A stretch of 64,000 bases of DNA. Source: Lycium barbarum (lineage: Eukaryota > Streptophyta > Magnoliopsida > Solanales > Solanaceae). The first letter of the stretch is position 1, and each line of letters opens with the position of its first letter. A program made the position numbers and the translations under genes. Under the pieces are notes generated by a model. That model was not told where the DNA came from and did no database searches. It was given only the letters and a program-made list of their open reading frames with translations. The stretch lies in contig NC_083344.1 in the NCBI RefSeq assembly GCF_019175385.1, positions 64,480,782-64,544,781 of the forward strand, in the 5' to 3' direction. This document shows positions 1-11,571 of the stretch, piece by piece.

Positions 1-703
1 TTTAAATTTGTTGGTGAGAATATGAAGTCATGGTTATTCAAAGTTGATCAATTCATTGATTTTGATAATATTTTCGTGGACAAGAGAGTAAGATTAGCTG
101 CAATACATATGGAAGGAGAAGCAATCCAGTGTCACCAATCATTCATGAGGTATAGTCAAGACACTCCTCCTTCCACTTGGAATGAATATGTAATGGCATT
201 AGTGGAAAGGTTTGGGGCTAATTATGAAGACCCAATAGAAGAGATTAAGATAATTAAGCAGACTGGTTCTGTGATGAATTACCAAGCTATTTTTTAGAGT
301 AAATTGACTAGGGTAAATATTTCTCAAAAAAAATGCAATTAGTTGCTTTATTAGAGGACTTAAAGATGAGCTCATTGTTACTGTGAAGTTGGATAATCCT
401 AGTACCCTATCTTAGTTATATAGGACTGCTAAAATGCAAGAAGCTTTCTTAACTGCTCAAGCTAAAGCTGATAGACAGTTTCCTATATCAGCAACAAGTT
501 CTGGATCTGGTTATAAGAGAACTGGTGACCAAAGGTTCCAAAATAAACCTTTGTTACCAACACTTGGGGTTGAGAATCCTGCAAACACTAAGGGATTCAC
601 CAGAAAAAGGTTTAGTAGAGAGGAGATGAATGACAAAGAGCACAAGGTCTGTGTTATTTCTGTCCAAAAAAGTATGTACCGGGGAATAAGTGTAAGAGCT
701 TAA
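1..703 (+). pseudogene. Element A gag (partial, frameshifted)
   Basis: Residues encoded from position 1 to 297 match the retrotransposon Gag core: a 'MKSWLFKVDQF' start, 'GEAIQCHQSFM' and 'W.EYV.ALVERFG' are typical of the helical capsid region that packages element RNA. A stop at 295-297 and a frame change interrupt it. Positions 434-703 are the downstream basic, Arg/Lys-rich part that normally leads to the zinc knuckle; I do not see an intact CCHC knuckle. The beginning is cut by the window edge. Identification as gag is firm; function is lost. Confidence 0.8.
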
Positions 704-887
704 ACCAGCTTTATTTGTTAGAAGTGGAGAAACTAGAGGAGAAGCACACTCATAGTGAAGATGAAATGATAGATGATACAGGAACAGAGATAGTAGAAGT
801 GAACCAACCTTGGGAACAAATGGGAATAATTCTTCATGGTTTGAATAGATATCTGGGGTTCAGAACATTGAGAACAGTTCAAGGAAG

Positions 888-1046
888 CCTTTGCATATCT
901 TCATTGATACAGGCAGCTCCCACAACTTCATAGATCCTATGTTAGTGCAACAGTTAGGGTGTACTACAAGATCAACTATACATCAAATGGTAGCAGCAGC
1001 TAATGATAATGACATGAAAGTAGGTCAAGTATGCAAAATTACTTGA
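888..1046 (+). pseudogene. Element A aspartic protease domain (degenerate)
   Basis: Frame starting at 888 reads 'PLHIFIDTGSSHNFID', the catalytic DTGS loop of Ty3/gypsy retropepsins, which process the Gag-Pol polyprotein. The frame stays open to a stop at 1044-1046. The DTGS loop is intact although the surrounding ORF is broken. The flap and C-terminal strands further on are in disrupted frames. It follows gag directly, in the usual Ty3/gypsy order. Confidence 0.8.
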
Positions 1047-1370
1047 TTACTATAAGGAGCTGAATTTTCAACTGAGTTATTATTACTTCCACTCATATCT
1101 TATGGCATGGTGTTAAGGGTCCAATGGCTACTTACATTGGGAGACATCAAAATGAATTTCAACAAGCTTACAATTGATTTCTATTATAAGGGCAAAAGGC
1201 ATCTTTAGGAAGGTGCTGGCAAATAAATTACTGTTTTTGTGCTAAGAAATTGGAGAAGTTTTCAGGTAAACAATCTCAACTCTGCATGGAGCAAGGAGTT
1301 CCCTCAATGTGTAATAAAATACAATGGCATGCACTAGAGACTAAAGAAGCTCCTGCAAAAGGATCCTAAG

Positions 1371-1825
1371 TTGTTAGACCTTCTAAAGGAGTTTGCTGAA
1401 CCTTTTTCTGAACCTACGGCACTTCCACCTTCTACGGGAATTTTTTATCATATAATTGTCTTACAACAAGGAACTGAACCTATAAACAAAAGACCATGTA
1501 GATATCCTTCTATTAAGGACATTATTGAGGGACTTGTTAAACAAATGCTGGAACAACAGATTTTTCAACCTAGCAGTAGTCCATTTTCTTCTCCAGTGGT
1601 GTTAGTTAGTAAGAAGGATGGAACAGGGAGACTGTGTGTAGAATATAGAGATCTTCATAAACATACTTTTAAGAACAAATTTCCTCTACCTATTATGGAA
1701 TATTTACTGGATGAATTGAGAGGATCGAAAATATTTTCTAAAATTGACTTTAGGGCTATCATCAACTCAGAATGTGTAAAGATGACATACCAAACACTGA
1801 TTCAGAACTCATGCTAGGCACTTTA
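1371..1825 (+). pseudogene. Element A reverse transcriptase, N-terminal part
   Basis: Encodes the linker and fingers of a Ty3/gypsy reverse transcriptase: 'QGTEPINKRPCRYP', 'SSPFSSPVVLVSKKDGTGR' and 'FPLPIMEYLLDEL' are family motifs, ending in 'FSKIDFRA', the first catalytic aspartate motif. Just after it a one-base shift breaks the frame, and at 1821-1825 (CTTTA) element B is inserted. The domain resumes at 14097, after B's right duplicate (CTTTG). Truncated and inactive. Confidence 0.88.
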
Positions 1826-4275
1826 TGTTACACCGCGAAAAAAATTTCGTTGTCGAAGAATTTTTCGTTGATGCACAGTGGATAGACTAACGAGGGGTAC
1901 GAAGTATACGATGTTTCAATAAGTAAAAAATAGCATTTGATGATCCTAGTTGAGATTTCAAAGGCATTCGAGGTGATAGAAGAAAGTTTGCCAGGAAAGG
2001 AAAGGCATACGTTATGTATTGGAAAGGATTTATGAGTAACGAATTAATGAGGACTTAATGATGTTTTGGAGAAGAGCTATAACATCCTTTAGATTTTTAA
2101 TAAGGTGTTAAACAAGTGTTAAGAAGGTTCCATAAGGATTAGAGATCAAACGAGCCGACGAGAATGAATTCCGGAAAGTTGGGCAACATACAGTCCAACA
2201 TACTGGCCGTATAAACCATACTGGCCAGAATGGGACCTTCACTGGACCAAACATACAGCCAGACATACAGCCAGTATAAAAGATATGGACCGTATGTTGG
2301 TCTGTATGTCTGAGTCGGGTCAAATTTTTAAGTTGATATAAGGGACCCCAACCTCATTTATTTCATTTCATTTCGTTTTTCACTCCACACCTCAAGAACC
2401 CTCTAGAACGCTCTCCACACTTCTTCCACAAGAACTCAAGAGAAATCCATGATCAAATTCACCAAATCAAGAGAATCAAGTGTAAGAAACTCATTAGGGT
2501 TAATCCAAGTCAAGAAATTCCAATGGTAGTGAACTAGGGTTTTGGTGTAAGAGTAGTTTTTCCGCTCAAGGCTTATTCCTACACTATCTAAGGTAAGTTT
2601 TATGATCCTTTCATGTTGTTTAAGGTAATGAGAGGTTGAAAGACTTAGATTATGAAAGGAGATAGAAAATGGGTCACAAAGATGAGAATAATGAGATTTT
2701 GAGTAGTAGCTTGGAATGAGTCATAAATATTGATATGTTGTGATTGTAAGTATGCTATAAGTGACATTTAGAACATGGGATAAGTATTATATGTGAGAAA
2801 ACACAATAATGAACTATGACCATGATTATGGAGGAATTGAAGTGAAATTGTGAGATGTGGATAATGTAGATGAATGATGATTGTTGCTTATAATATTGTG
2901 AATGTTGTTATGGATGTTTGGGAGTTGATTTGTAATATGAGGAAAGTTGTATAAACAAAGGAAATGCTGCCCAATTTTCTATAGCATTAGTAAGCACGTT
3001 CATATAATCGATTAGCTAATGTTAATGTGAATTCTCTTGAAGGTAGAAACGTGAGCATTGAAGGAGAACAATCAAGCGATGGAATTGTTAAACGAAAGAG
3101 GTATGTAAGGCTATTCCCTTCTTTCTAAGGCATGACTCCTATGGCATCAATCCACCTGTCTTTCCATGATTTTCTTACATATCGAAAATTATGAGTCTAC
3201 GATTATAAAGAGCTTCTTACAAGATAAAGAGAAGAGATATGTTACGAGCATGACAATACTGATGATAAATATAAGTCTAGAAGTCCTAAAGCTTATGATG
3301 TGAAATTCCTATGAAGCTAATGATCCTCATATGATTTCTATGATCTTGTTTTCCCTACCTCCCCATGGCTTTCTTACATTCCGAGAACTATGAGTCAACG
3401 TTGATAAAGAACTTCTTATGTGATAAAGATGAGAAATATGACATGAATATGATAATAAGATGATAAGTCTAAGCCTAGAGATTCTAAAGCAAGATATGAT
3501 GTCCATGAAGTTAATGATCCTATTTATGATCCCTTGATGTTGTTCATGGTGTACACTCACGTTAAAATGGTAGTCCTTTCAAGGTGAGATATGATGATTA
3601 TGATCACTCCATAATGTAATCGGGGGTTCACGACCTTACATCACCCCGACATAGCCATAGTTTCCATCAAGTTCTAATGTATATTTTAACGATAAATGTA
3701 TGATGATGCTAAGTTTATGATAAGGTTATGATTAGCTTATGATAAGTTCATGATATGTCTATGAGATGTATGATAATTATAAGTCTATGATGAGCACATG
3801 ATGATATGATTCCACCGTGCCTAAATGGCCGGGCATGTCACCGCGAAGGCGGGCTGCATACGATTCCACCGTGCCTAAATGGTCGGGCATGTCACCGCTA
3901 AGGCGGACTACTTATGATTACACCGAGCCTAGAGGGACGGGCATGACACCACAAGTGGGCGGCGTATGATGGTACCCGGATGCGGGTTAACGATGATGAT
4001 ACATGTGAGATGATGATATAGGTGATATGTATAAAATGTATTTACTCTTAAAGGTTAAGCAGATTATATCTTCATCTTATGTCTTATGATTTCTCTATTA
4101 TGTTAATTTCGTTCATGCCTTACATACTCAGTACAATGTTCATACTGACGTTCTTTTTCTTTGGACGATGTGTTCATGCCGACAGGAAGACAGGGAGGTG
4201 ATCTAGATTCGTAGGAGCTATCAGCAGACTTTATGAGCACTCCATTGTTCCGGAGGTGCCATTGATTTATCGTTT

Positions 4276-4340
<65 letters not shown>

Positions 4341-4615
4341 AGCACGACGGGGTCCTGTCCCATCCATATGTCTAGTACTCTAGCAGAGGCTCGTAGATTC
4401 GTATGTGTGGGTAGTATGGTCTCATGATTTCCTTATTGTACATGTATTATTTTGATAGCTGAAGGGCTTATGTATATAAAGGTAAATATGTTTCAAAGTG
4501 AGATTAGTTTTCCCTATGATTATGAGCATCATAATAAGTATGATAACTAGGGCTATTAGTGGTGCTCGGTAGTCAGTTCCGGGTACTCGTCATGGCCCCT
4601 AGTCGGGTCGTGAAA
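1826..4615 (+). repeat. Element B 5' LTR
   Basis: Direct repeat of 11572-14096. The LTR starts TGTTACACC; its last bases read GTCGTGAAA where the 3' copy has GTCGTGACA. Visible modules in order: a cluster of GGCCGTAT/ACGGCC-type palindromes (about 2185-2305), a TATA-like ATATAAGGGACC (about 2336), donor-like AAGGTAAG (2590-2597), AGGTATGTAAGGCTA (3099-3113), stem-loop arms TCGGGG/CCCCGA (3620-3649), a mini-hairpin block (about 3812-3975), the TCAGTAC dyad (4128-4148, one mismatch) and a TA microsatellite. The first ~217 bp have no counterpart in the 3' LTR. Confidence 0.85.
4278..4339. repeat. (TA)n microsatellite in B 5' LTR
   Basis: About 60 bp of uninterrupted TA dinucleotide. The homologous site in the 3' LTR (about 13799-13815) has only a short TA run, so the tract changed length after insertion. 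Confidence 0.95.
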
Positions 4616-4619
4616 AAGG

Positions 4620-4631
4620 TGGTATCAGAGC
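4620..4631 (+). other. Primer binding site of element B
   Basis: TGGTATCAGAGC is complementary to the 3' end of initiator methionine tRNA, the usual minus-strand primer of plant Ty3/gypsy elements. It sits 4 bp after the 5' LTR, which fixes the element's orientation as +. Confidence 0.9.
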
Positions 4632-6836
4632 AGTTCAGTCCTAGGAAGTGTCTACGAGCCGTGTCTAGTAGAGTCTTGTTTATGGTGTGTTGCGCACCAC
4701 ATCTATAAACAGGAGGCTACAGGGCATTTAGGATGGTTACTGTTATTTCATCTCTAAGATCGTGCGATAGAGCTAAGCTATAGAAAATGAGATTCCTTAT
4801 CCTAACCATTGATTGCAGCAGAAGAACGGTATTGACAGAGGAAAGTGATTGATGACATTGAAAGTTACAGAGGTAAGTCCCTTCGTTGAGGCTACGTTAT
4901 CGAAATATGTATTTATATTATAATGGATTAGTTGTCATAGAGGTAAGTTGGTGTAAGTACAACAGAGGAATTGACTAAAGGTATCTCTTAATGATAAGTT
5001 CAGTTATAAGTTTGTGAACTAAACAAATTGAATGAATCAGAACAAAGTTAAGCGACGGTACGAAAGATATGTGTCGAGTAAGGTAAGAATATTGAGGTAT
5101 GATTGAAGTGTAAAGCTGAATGATGAAAGGGAAAGTAAATAGGAAGGGATAACAGGGCAGATCGCTAAAGGATCAGGTACATCTCGAAGTGTGATATATG
5201 AGGTAAGTTTTGACATCTTTGTGCTTTTACTTGAAAGTGGGAGCCCTGTGTGGCTGAGATATGTCGTACATATATATTGGCCCTATGAGGCATTGTGGGT
5301 ATTTGCTGCGTGCAGGTTTTGGGATAGTAAGAAATATAGAGGAAACTCTGCCGACATTTTCCTAGAATCTAAAGGAGATAAGATATAAGCTTGTAATATG
5401 TCCTAACGGGAAAAGATGTTGTGCAAAAAATAATGGCAGGACGAGATTAAGTTAGGAGTGTCATTGACAACTACAAGAGACCAGTTAAATACTATTGAAT
5501 TGATAGTAACGGTAATTATAAGATCGACATTGATACGGTAAAGAGAAATGCTAGAGTAAATTAGGGAGACTGGTAGAACTAAAACACGGCATAGGAGAGG
5601 AACGGTAACTCCAATAGAGTGCGATACTGGAGTGTTGATTGGATGGATAAGCACAAGTAAGATACGATAAGTCTATTAGCAAAATAAAGTAACAACATGA
5701 CTGAGGCAGGGGTATGAAATACGAAGGGGTATAACGAATGTGAATCCATTGGTAAAACAACTTATATGGTAAGTATAATAGGGCTGATTAGAAAGAGTAA
5801 CAGGTTGAGTATGCTTACTTCGCAAGGTTAATTCTATTTTACGAGCAGGCTTGCGAACGACATAAAGAAGTGGCACTCTATAGCGTTGATTATGATCAAG
5901 ATATAATGAGAGCGTGGCAAGAACTGTAATACAATGTAAGTAGAGTATAGTGAGGAAAGGACTAAAGATGTGGCATGTTCTATATGAATAAAGAATGAAT
6001 GCAAGTGTGAAACCAGCAAGCGAGCCATAGGGCAGTAGATAAGAAAGCTTATAAGACCTTGTTAGAAAAATCCAGCATAGAGGTTTCACAATGACAGAAA
6101 TAATAGTAAGTAATCTTGAAAAAGGAATCAGAGAAATGTGATATGGCAGAGTAGTAGTAGTTTGTGATTTGTATAATCGAGAGCATGAGTGATATCTTTA
6201 GCTGGATGTAAAAGACCAAGACTACGAAAAGATGAATAACGAAATAGGATGATTGTTAGGAAAAGGATCAACATAATAAGGATGAGAGGGGATGATCAGA
6301 ATGAATAGAATAAGTTTTGGAAGCGAAGAATGGATTGTACAAAAGTAGTATATTCTAAAGGACAAAGCGGTACTAAGTTAAGAATAGGGTTCCTCATGCG
6401 AAGAATAAAGGATTGATTATAAAACGGGAGGAAATAAGATAAATTGAGGAGAAAAGCATGTAAAGGAATAAGTGGGAAAGAAAAATGTGGCCATAAGTTG
6501 TGAGTTTACCATACGACGATAAACCGATAAAGCAGGGCTATCATCAACGACAAATACAATATGATTATGATTGATTTTGAAATCAATGTTGAGTGCAACA
6601 CAAGAGTAAAAGAGTATGAGGCATAAGGGGTATTATTTGTGCATGAGACTTATATCCTTGAAAATAAAGATGGTGGATTTAAGGGAAAATGCATTTTTGA
6701 TTACTATAAGCCCATTACGGGAAGGAACAGGAGAGATGACGCTGTAAGTGAACTCTGAGTATCGAAGAACGGGATAAGTGACATTACATGGATGGTACGG
6801 ATAGCTAGACATACTACTATTTTGAGTATCCATATG
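4632..6836 (+). other. Internal non-coding region of element B, left part
   Basis: A/G-rich sequence with short open frames only. I see no gag, protease, RT, RNase H or integrase motif on either strand. It is interrupted by solo LTR D (duplication GGACA at 6837-6841 and 9756-9760) and continues at 9761. It could be badly decayed gag-pol or original LARD filler. Confidence 0.6.
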
Positions 6837-6841
6837 GGACA

Positions 6842-7197
6842 TGTTATATCCCGCATTTTGCGCATTCGGATAATTCAAGAAAATTGCGGGGGGCTGAGAG
6901 CAAGCCTATATTTTTAAACCTTGATTAGCACACAAGTTGTTTATAAGAGTTATGGATGCGGAAATATTGAGGAAGGCTAAGGGCAAAATTGAAAATTTGG
7001 AAAAAAAAATAGTTTTCATGAATTACAATTTGTCATGAAGTGGTTGGGCTTGGAAAAATTAGAAAAAAAAAAAAGAGGCCCAACATAAAGGGCTGGCCGG
7101 CCATGGAAAAAGAAAGGGGCCCAAGCCCATTTGCTAATATAATCCATGTGATAAATAGAAAAAAGGGGGCCATAATTCAAGAACATTCAAGAGAACA

Positions 7198-7236
<39 letters not shown>

Positions 7237-9755
7237 AAAGACTAGGGGCCATTCGGCCATGACCATGGAAAATGAGGTCTTCAATTTTGATCCCAAAAAA
7301 TATTTTCTCCTAGCATTCCTACTAATTCAAGGGTCCTCTTCAACGTGGCATAATCGCTGAAACAAGAAAACTGCTCTTTGTTGCAAAATCACAACTCTAG
7401 CTAAGTGGAGAAGTTGAGAAGAAAAGGTAAGATTTAATCCTCTTTTATATGTTATGGAAGGTTTTTTTATGTTGAAGTATGTGGAATAGATGGAAACCAT
7501 GAGATCATGCATGTTGGGGTTTGGCCGTGTGGTGTATATGTTGTGTAGGAAAGGTGAACAAATTTCTATGTAGTAATTTGATTGTTGTAGATATGTATTC
7601 TATGATGAAAATGAGAATTTGATGATTCAAATTGATGTTGGAATTGTTACGGGCAGATTTGGAAGCCAACATAACTTTGGTGTCGTTTCTTTAATTGTGA
7701 GAATAATGTTGTTAAAATGTGTGTTGTTGGGATAGTTCATGAATTTGGGAGCAAGAAATGCATTGAAATTGCTCCTAGGGAAGTTGGAGAGTTTTCGGGT
7801 GAAGTATGGTATGTTGGTAGAATTGTTGAATATTGTATAGGTTATTTGAATGTGTTCTTGAATTGTGTTTGAATGATCTTGAACTAGTAACGAATGTGTG
7901 AGTGTTAATATAAGCTTGAATGTACATAGTCGAATTGAATGTTGATGAATTATGTAGAGAAGAGGGTTACTAATGTTAGAATGCAAATTGGATTGATTGT
8001 TGATGTTATTAGTATGGTTGTTGGTATTGTTGTTGATGTTTTGGCCGAGTTGAAGTCTTGGGGATGTTGAATTTATAGGGGAGATGCTGCCCAAATTTCT
8101 GTAGAAAAGTGTTACTTTAAGATCTAACTCCTAAGGGCTTATGGTTAATGTTTGGTATTTGTGACCAATTGTAGATTTTCGGAAGTTCGGGACTTGAGTT
8201 TGGATTAGCGTAAGAAGCGAATAAGGTATGTAAAGCTCTACCTTTCTTTCTTTTGGCATGTCCTAGTCATAATAGGCTATGATACGAGTCTTGGGGAAAA
8301 CTCCATTCTTAGAAATCCGAGCATAATTATGACCCTTATTCATTTCAATGTAATTGAATTATGAACCTTATGCTTTGATATGCTTTGATGAAAAATAGCT
8401 TAAACACTTTTTACTTCTAAAAGAGTCTTGTGCCATAACACGTCCGTAACTTTTACAAATAGAACCGAATTACCTCGAAACGTTCGTAGATGACTCCATA
8501 AGGCCTAATGTTCGTAATTTATGTACGCCACCTCGACTTGACCCGAGGTGGGCCCACAATTCCCGAAACCCTCTTGTATTGTTCTATTTGACCTATTTCA
8601 GTACGATAATTAAAAGAAACCTTTGGTTATTGTTCCGACTACTAAATGACAGTTGTTTTAACTATTCCATTGAATCCTATGATATATGTTGATATGTACA
8701 AATGATCTCAGAAGTTTTTCTTTGACATAATCCGTCGTAACATCCGAAAGGTACGTACTATGACTATCGTCTGATTTCTTTTCTAAATGACCTATCGTTC
8801 AGACTATTCTATCGAGTCTTTCTAAATATTTTATGATGCATATAGTTTCTGACTACTCTACTCGTGGATGCCTCAATGCTTCCTTCACAGAGCGCGGGCC
8901 AGGATATGTTATCACGCGTAATCCACTGCATTGTTCGCCGTGCCTCGATGTGAGGGGGCAGGTATGACATGTACATGGGTTCTGGAGTATGATGTGCCAC
9001 GTACATATATTCTGATATTTGATGATATGATATGATATGGCCATCTGATATATTATGATATGTTACGGAGCTATTCCCTACTCTGGATTATGATGTGTTG
9101 TGGCGCCAGTGACGGGGTGGCGACCACGTTCTGTTCACCGAGTCCCATAATGGGGCCGGACATGGCATATGTTTTTGCATACATTATTTATGTTTTGTAA
9201 ATATGTATTTTGATATTCTGGACATTGCACTCATTTTCTGTACTTTCTGTCCCGGTTATGATTCTGTTTACTGCACTCCATGCTTTACATACTCAGTACC
9301 TATTCCGTACTGACCCCCTTTCTTCGGGGGCTGCGTTTCATGCCGTGGAGGTACACCCAGATGATGTGAAGTTATTATAGAGGATATTCCAGCAGAGTTG
9401 GCAAGCTCCATTTGCTCCTGGAGTGCTGCCGAGTCAGAGTTTTCATGTTATGCTTTTTCTGGATTGATGTTAGAGACTTTGCAGACAGAGTCGTGGGTAT
9501 AGTATGTCAGTTGTGTAAGCGGCTTCATCAGCCGATATGTCATTCTGTATTATGTGTTAAATTCTATATGATCACAGATTCTGTTTGATTTGGAAAGCAT
9601 CGAAAAAGAATATTTTGAGAGTTTATTATGTAATTTATCTTTGTTTGAGTTAAAAGTCTAATAAGATTATGTGTGCCCTAAAGGTTTGTGGGTTCGCTCG
9701 GCTCCGGATAAGGGGTCGGGTGCCCATCACACCCTAGTGGAATTAGGGTGTGACA
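6842..9755 (+). mobile_element. Element D: solo LTR in the interior of B
   Basis: 2.9-kb solo LTR starting TGTTATATCCCG and ending GGGTGTGACA, with perfect 5-bp duplications GGACA at 6837-6841 and 9756-9760. Same family as inverted solo LTR F: both carry GGCCGGCCAT and GCCCAAGCCCA near the 5' end. Conserved modules: AAGGTAAG (7424-7431), AGGTATGTAAAGCTC (8224-8238), a CCACCTCG/CGAGGTGG inverted repeat (about 8527-8550) and the TCAGTAC dyad (9293-9313). No internal region or second LTR, so it probably arose by LTR-LTR recombination. Confidence 0.9.
7199..7232. repeat. 34-A homopolymer in solo LTR D
   Basis: Uninterrupted A tract inside the LTR, not at a retroposon 3' end. It makes a spurious lysine-rich open frame. 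Length is likely polymorphic and possibly mis-assembled. Confidence 0.9.
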
Positions 9756-9760
9756 GGACA

Positions 9761-11571
9761 AAAGTTGTTAATTGGAGCGGATTTAGACATTGACTCATAA
9801 CTACCAGATGAGCTAAGTAAAATACATCCTTGTTCGGATTGCTATGTCGGTTGTATTACTTGATTACAAACCTGCAAGATGAGTATGTTAAGACTTCACA
9901 CATGAATTATAGTAGCTATAAATTATGGGAAACGGCATGAATAATATGTAGTATAGTAAGGGATATATGAATTCAAGATTTGAAAGTGAGGCAACGAATT
10001 TGAGAATGGTACAAGTAAAACCCTTAAAGGGGGGAAGCAAGTAAAGAGAATACAAGTGTAGAGATTGAAACGATGGACCCTAAGATGTGACAGATATATA
10101 GACTCTAAAACAAAGACTGAGAGTTACACAGAAATAAGTCTAATAACTAGTAAATAAGCGAACACGAATTGAGCAGGCATCTGAGACTGTACTGGAAATC
10201 ATTCGCGAAGACCTTGAACCACGTGACATTAAGAGCAAATAACTCAAGGGATATTGTAAAAGATAGTGATGCTATACTGGAATAGAGGCAAAGGCACTAA
10301 CGGTAGAGTCGTTGTTAATGATATTGCGATTTATAAGCGACAATTAAGAAAGGGACCTAAGGTTTTCTATAGTAGAACATAATATCTAATAATCAAGGGA
10401 CAAATAAAGGGAAGAAGACAACATGATGAGATAAGTTACTACAGATAGACAAAAGAGTTTTGGTATGTATGACACCGAGCCTTGTCGTGGCCGGGTATGC
10501 GAAAACCACCAAACCTTCAAGGTCGGGTATGCTATGGATATGAATATGGACACGAATATGTATACGGATATGGATACATGTATATGTATAGATATGTATG
10601 TACACGAATCACGCAAGAACGATTATGTAACTTGCAAGTATTTATACGTCGCCAATGAAACCAAGTGGGTACTTAAAAAGAGGATTAAGAGCTAAACAAG
10701 AATAGTGTGGTCATGATACTCCGGGTCAGTTGAAGGAAAATATATAGTGAATTGAGTTGGGATTATCGTTAAGGATAAATAGGACAGTTACTTGGAATAT
10801 GATATAAGTACATGCTATATACTTCCTACGGTAGCCCTGGGTGTGACAACTTACGAATGCAATAAGATCACTGAATGAAGGGGGCTTTTACCAAAAGAAT
10901 ATTACGCCTTGGAATTTTCATTTTTGTATCATTAGGGTTATAGCAAATTTTCGACAATTACCAAAGGGTTATGAAATTCTCAAAAACTATGAGGCCTTTA
11001 AGGAAATCGACGACGGACACCTATGACAGGATACCTCGGATTGAGTTTATCTAGACTCTATCGTGGATCAATACCATTATCGTGGTCATAGGGAAGAAAG
11101 GAAAGCGGAAGGGATTTGTAAACCATGTGGAACTTAATACCATTACTGAGCAAGAAAAAGGACTGATGAGTCCGAGTATCAACGAGGATTATATCAGGAA
11201 AGTGACTCACTTATATCTCTTGAAAGGATATTTCTAAGGAATCGGGGAAGTATTGCACCCGAGAGTCATTACTAAGAAGAAAAAAAACACATTTTCAGCT
11301 ATTCAAAGGGAATGATATAGATAGTGTGTGTTAGAGGATTAAAATGATGGCCCCCAAAGAGGTTCAAGATGAAACGCTGTTGCCCCAGGTAAGCAATGCA
11401 ATACCTTACTTTTAATGCTTTTGGTCGTGTATGGCCATATTGTGTGTTGTGGTGTTGTAGCCCTGAGTGGCAGTGTTATTTTGGACTGTTGTGACAGGAT
11501 GGTAGTGCCATATTATAGGGGAAACTCTGGCGAAATTTTCGTAGAATCCCCGATAGCTTAACATTCGAGGA
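9761..11571 (+). other. Internal non-coding region of element B, right part
   Basis: Continuation of B's interior after solo LTR D. No recognisable protein domain. About 10530-10605 is a degenerate GATATG/GTATAC-rich patch. The right boundary with the 3' LTR is abnormal: no polypurine tract is visible just before 11572 and the first part of the LTR is missing, so a deletion removed the junction. Confidence 0.55.

Noticed and set aside
4620..4631. Possible tRNA gene fragment
   Set aside because: Only a 12-nt match to the tRNA-iMet 3' end, in the correct place for a primer binding site; no cloverleaf.
5191..6089. Several short frames in B's interior, possible gag
   Set aside because: No Gag core, zinc knuckle or protease motif on either strand; frames overlap on both strands and look random.
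7040..7360. Lysine-rich 106-aa open frame
   Set aside because: Produced by the 34-A tract and other A runs in solo LTR D; no codon structure or homology.
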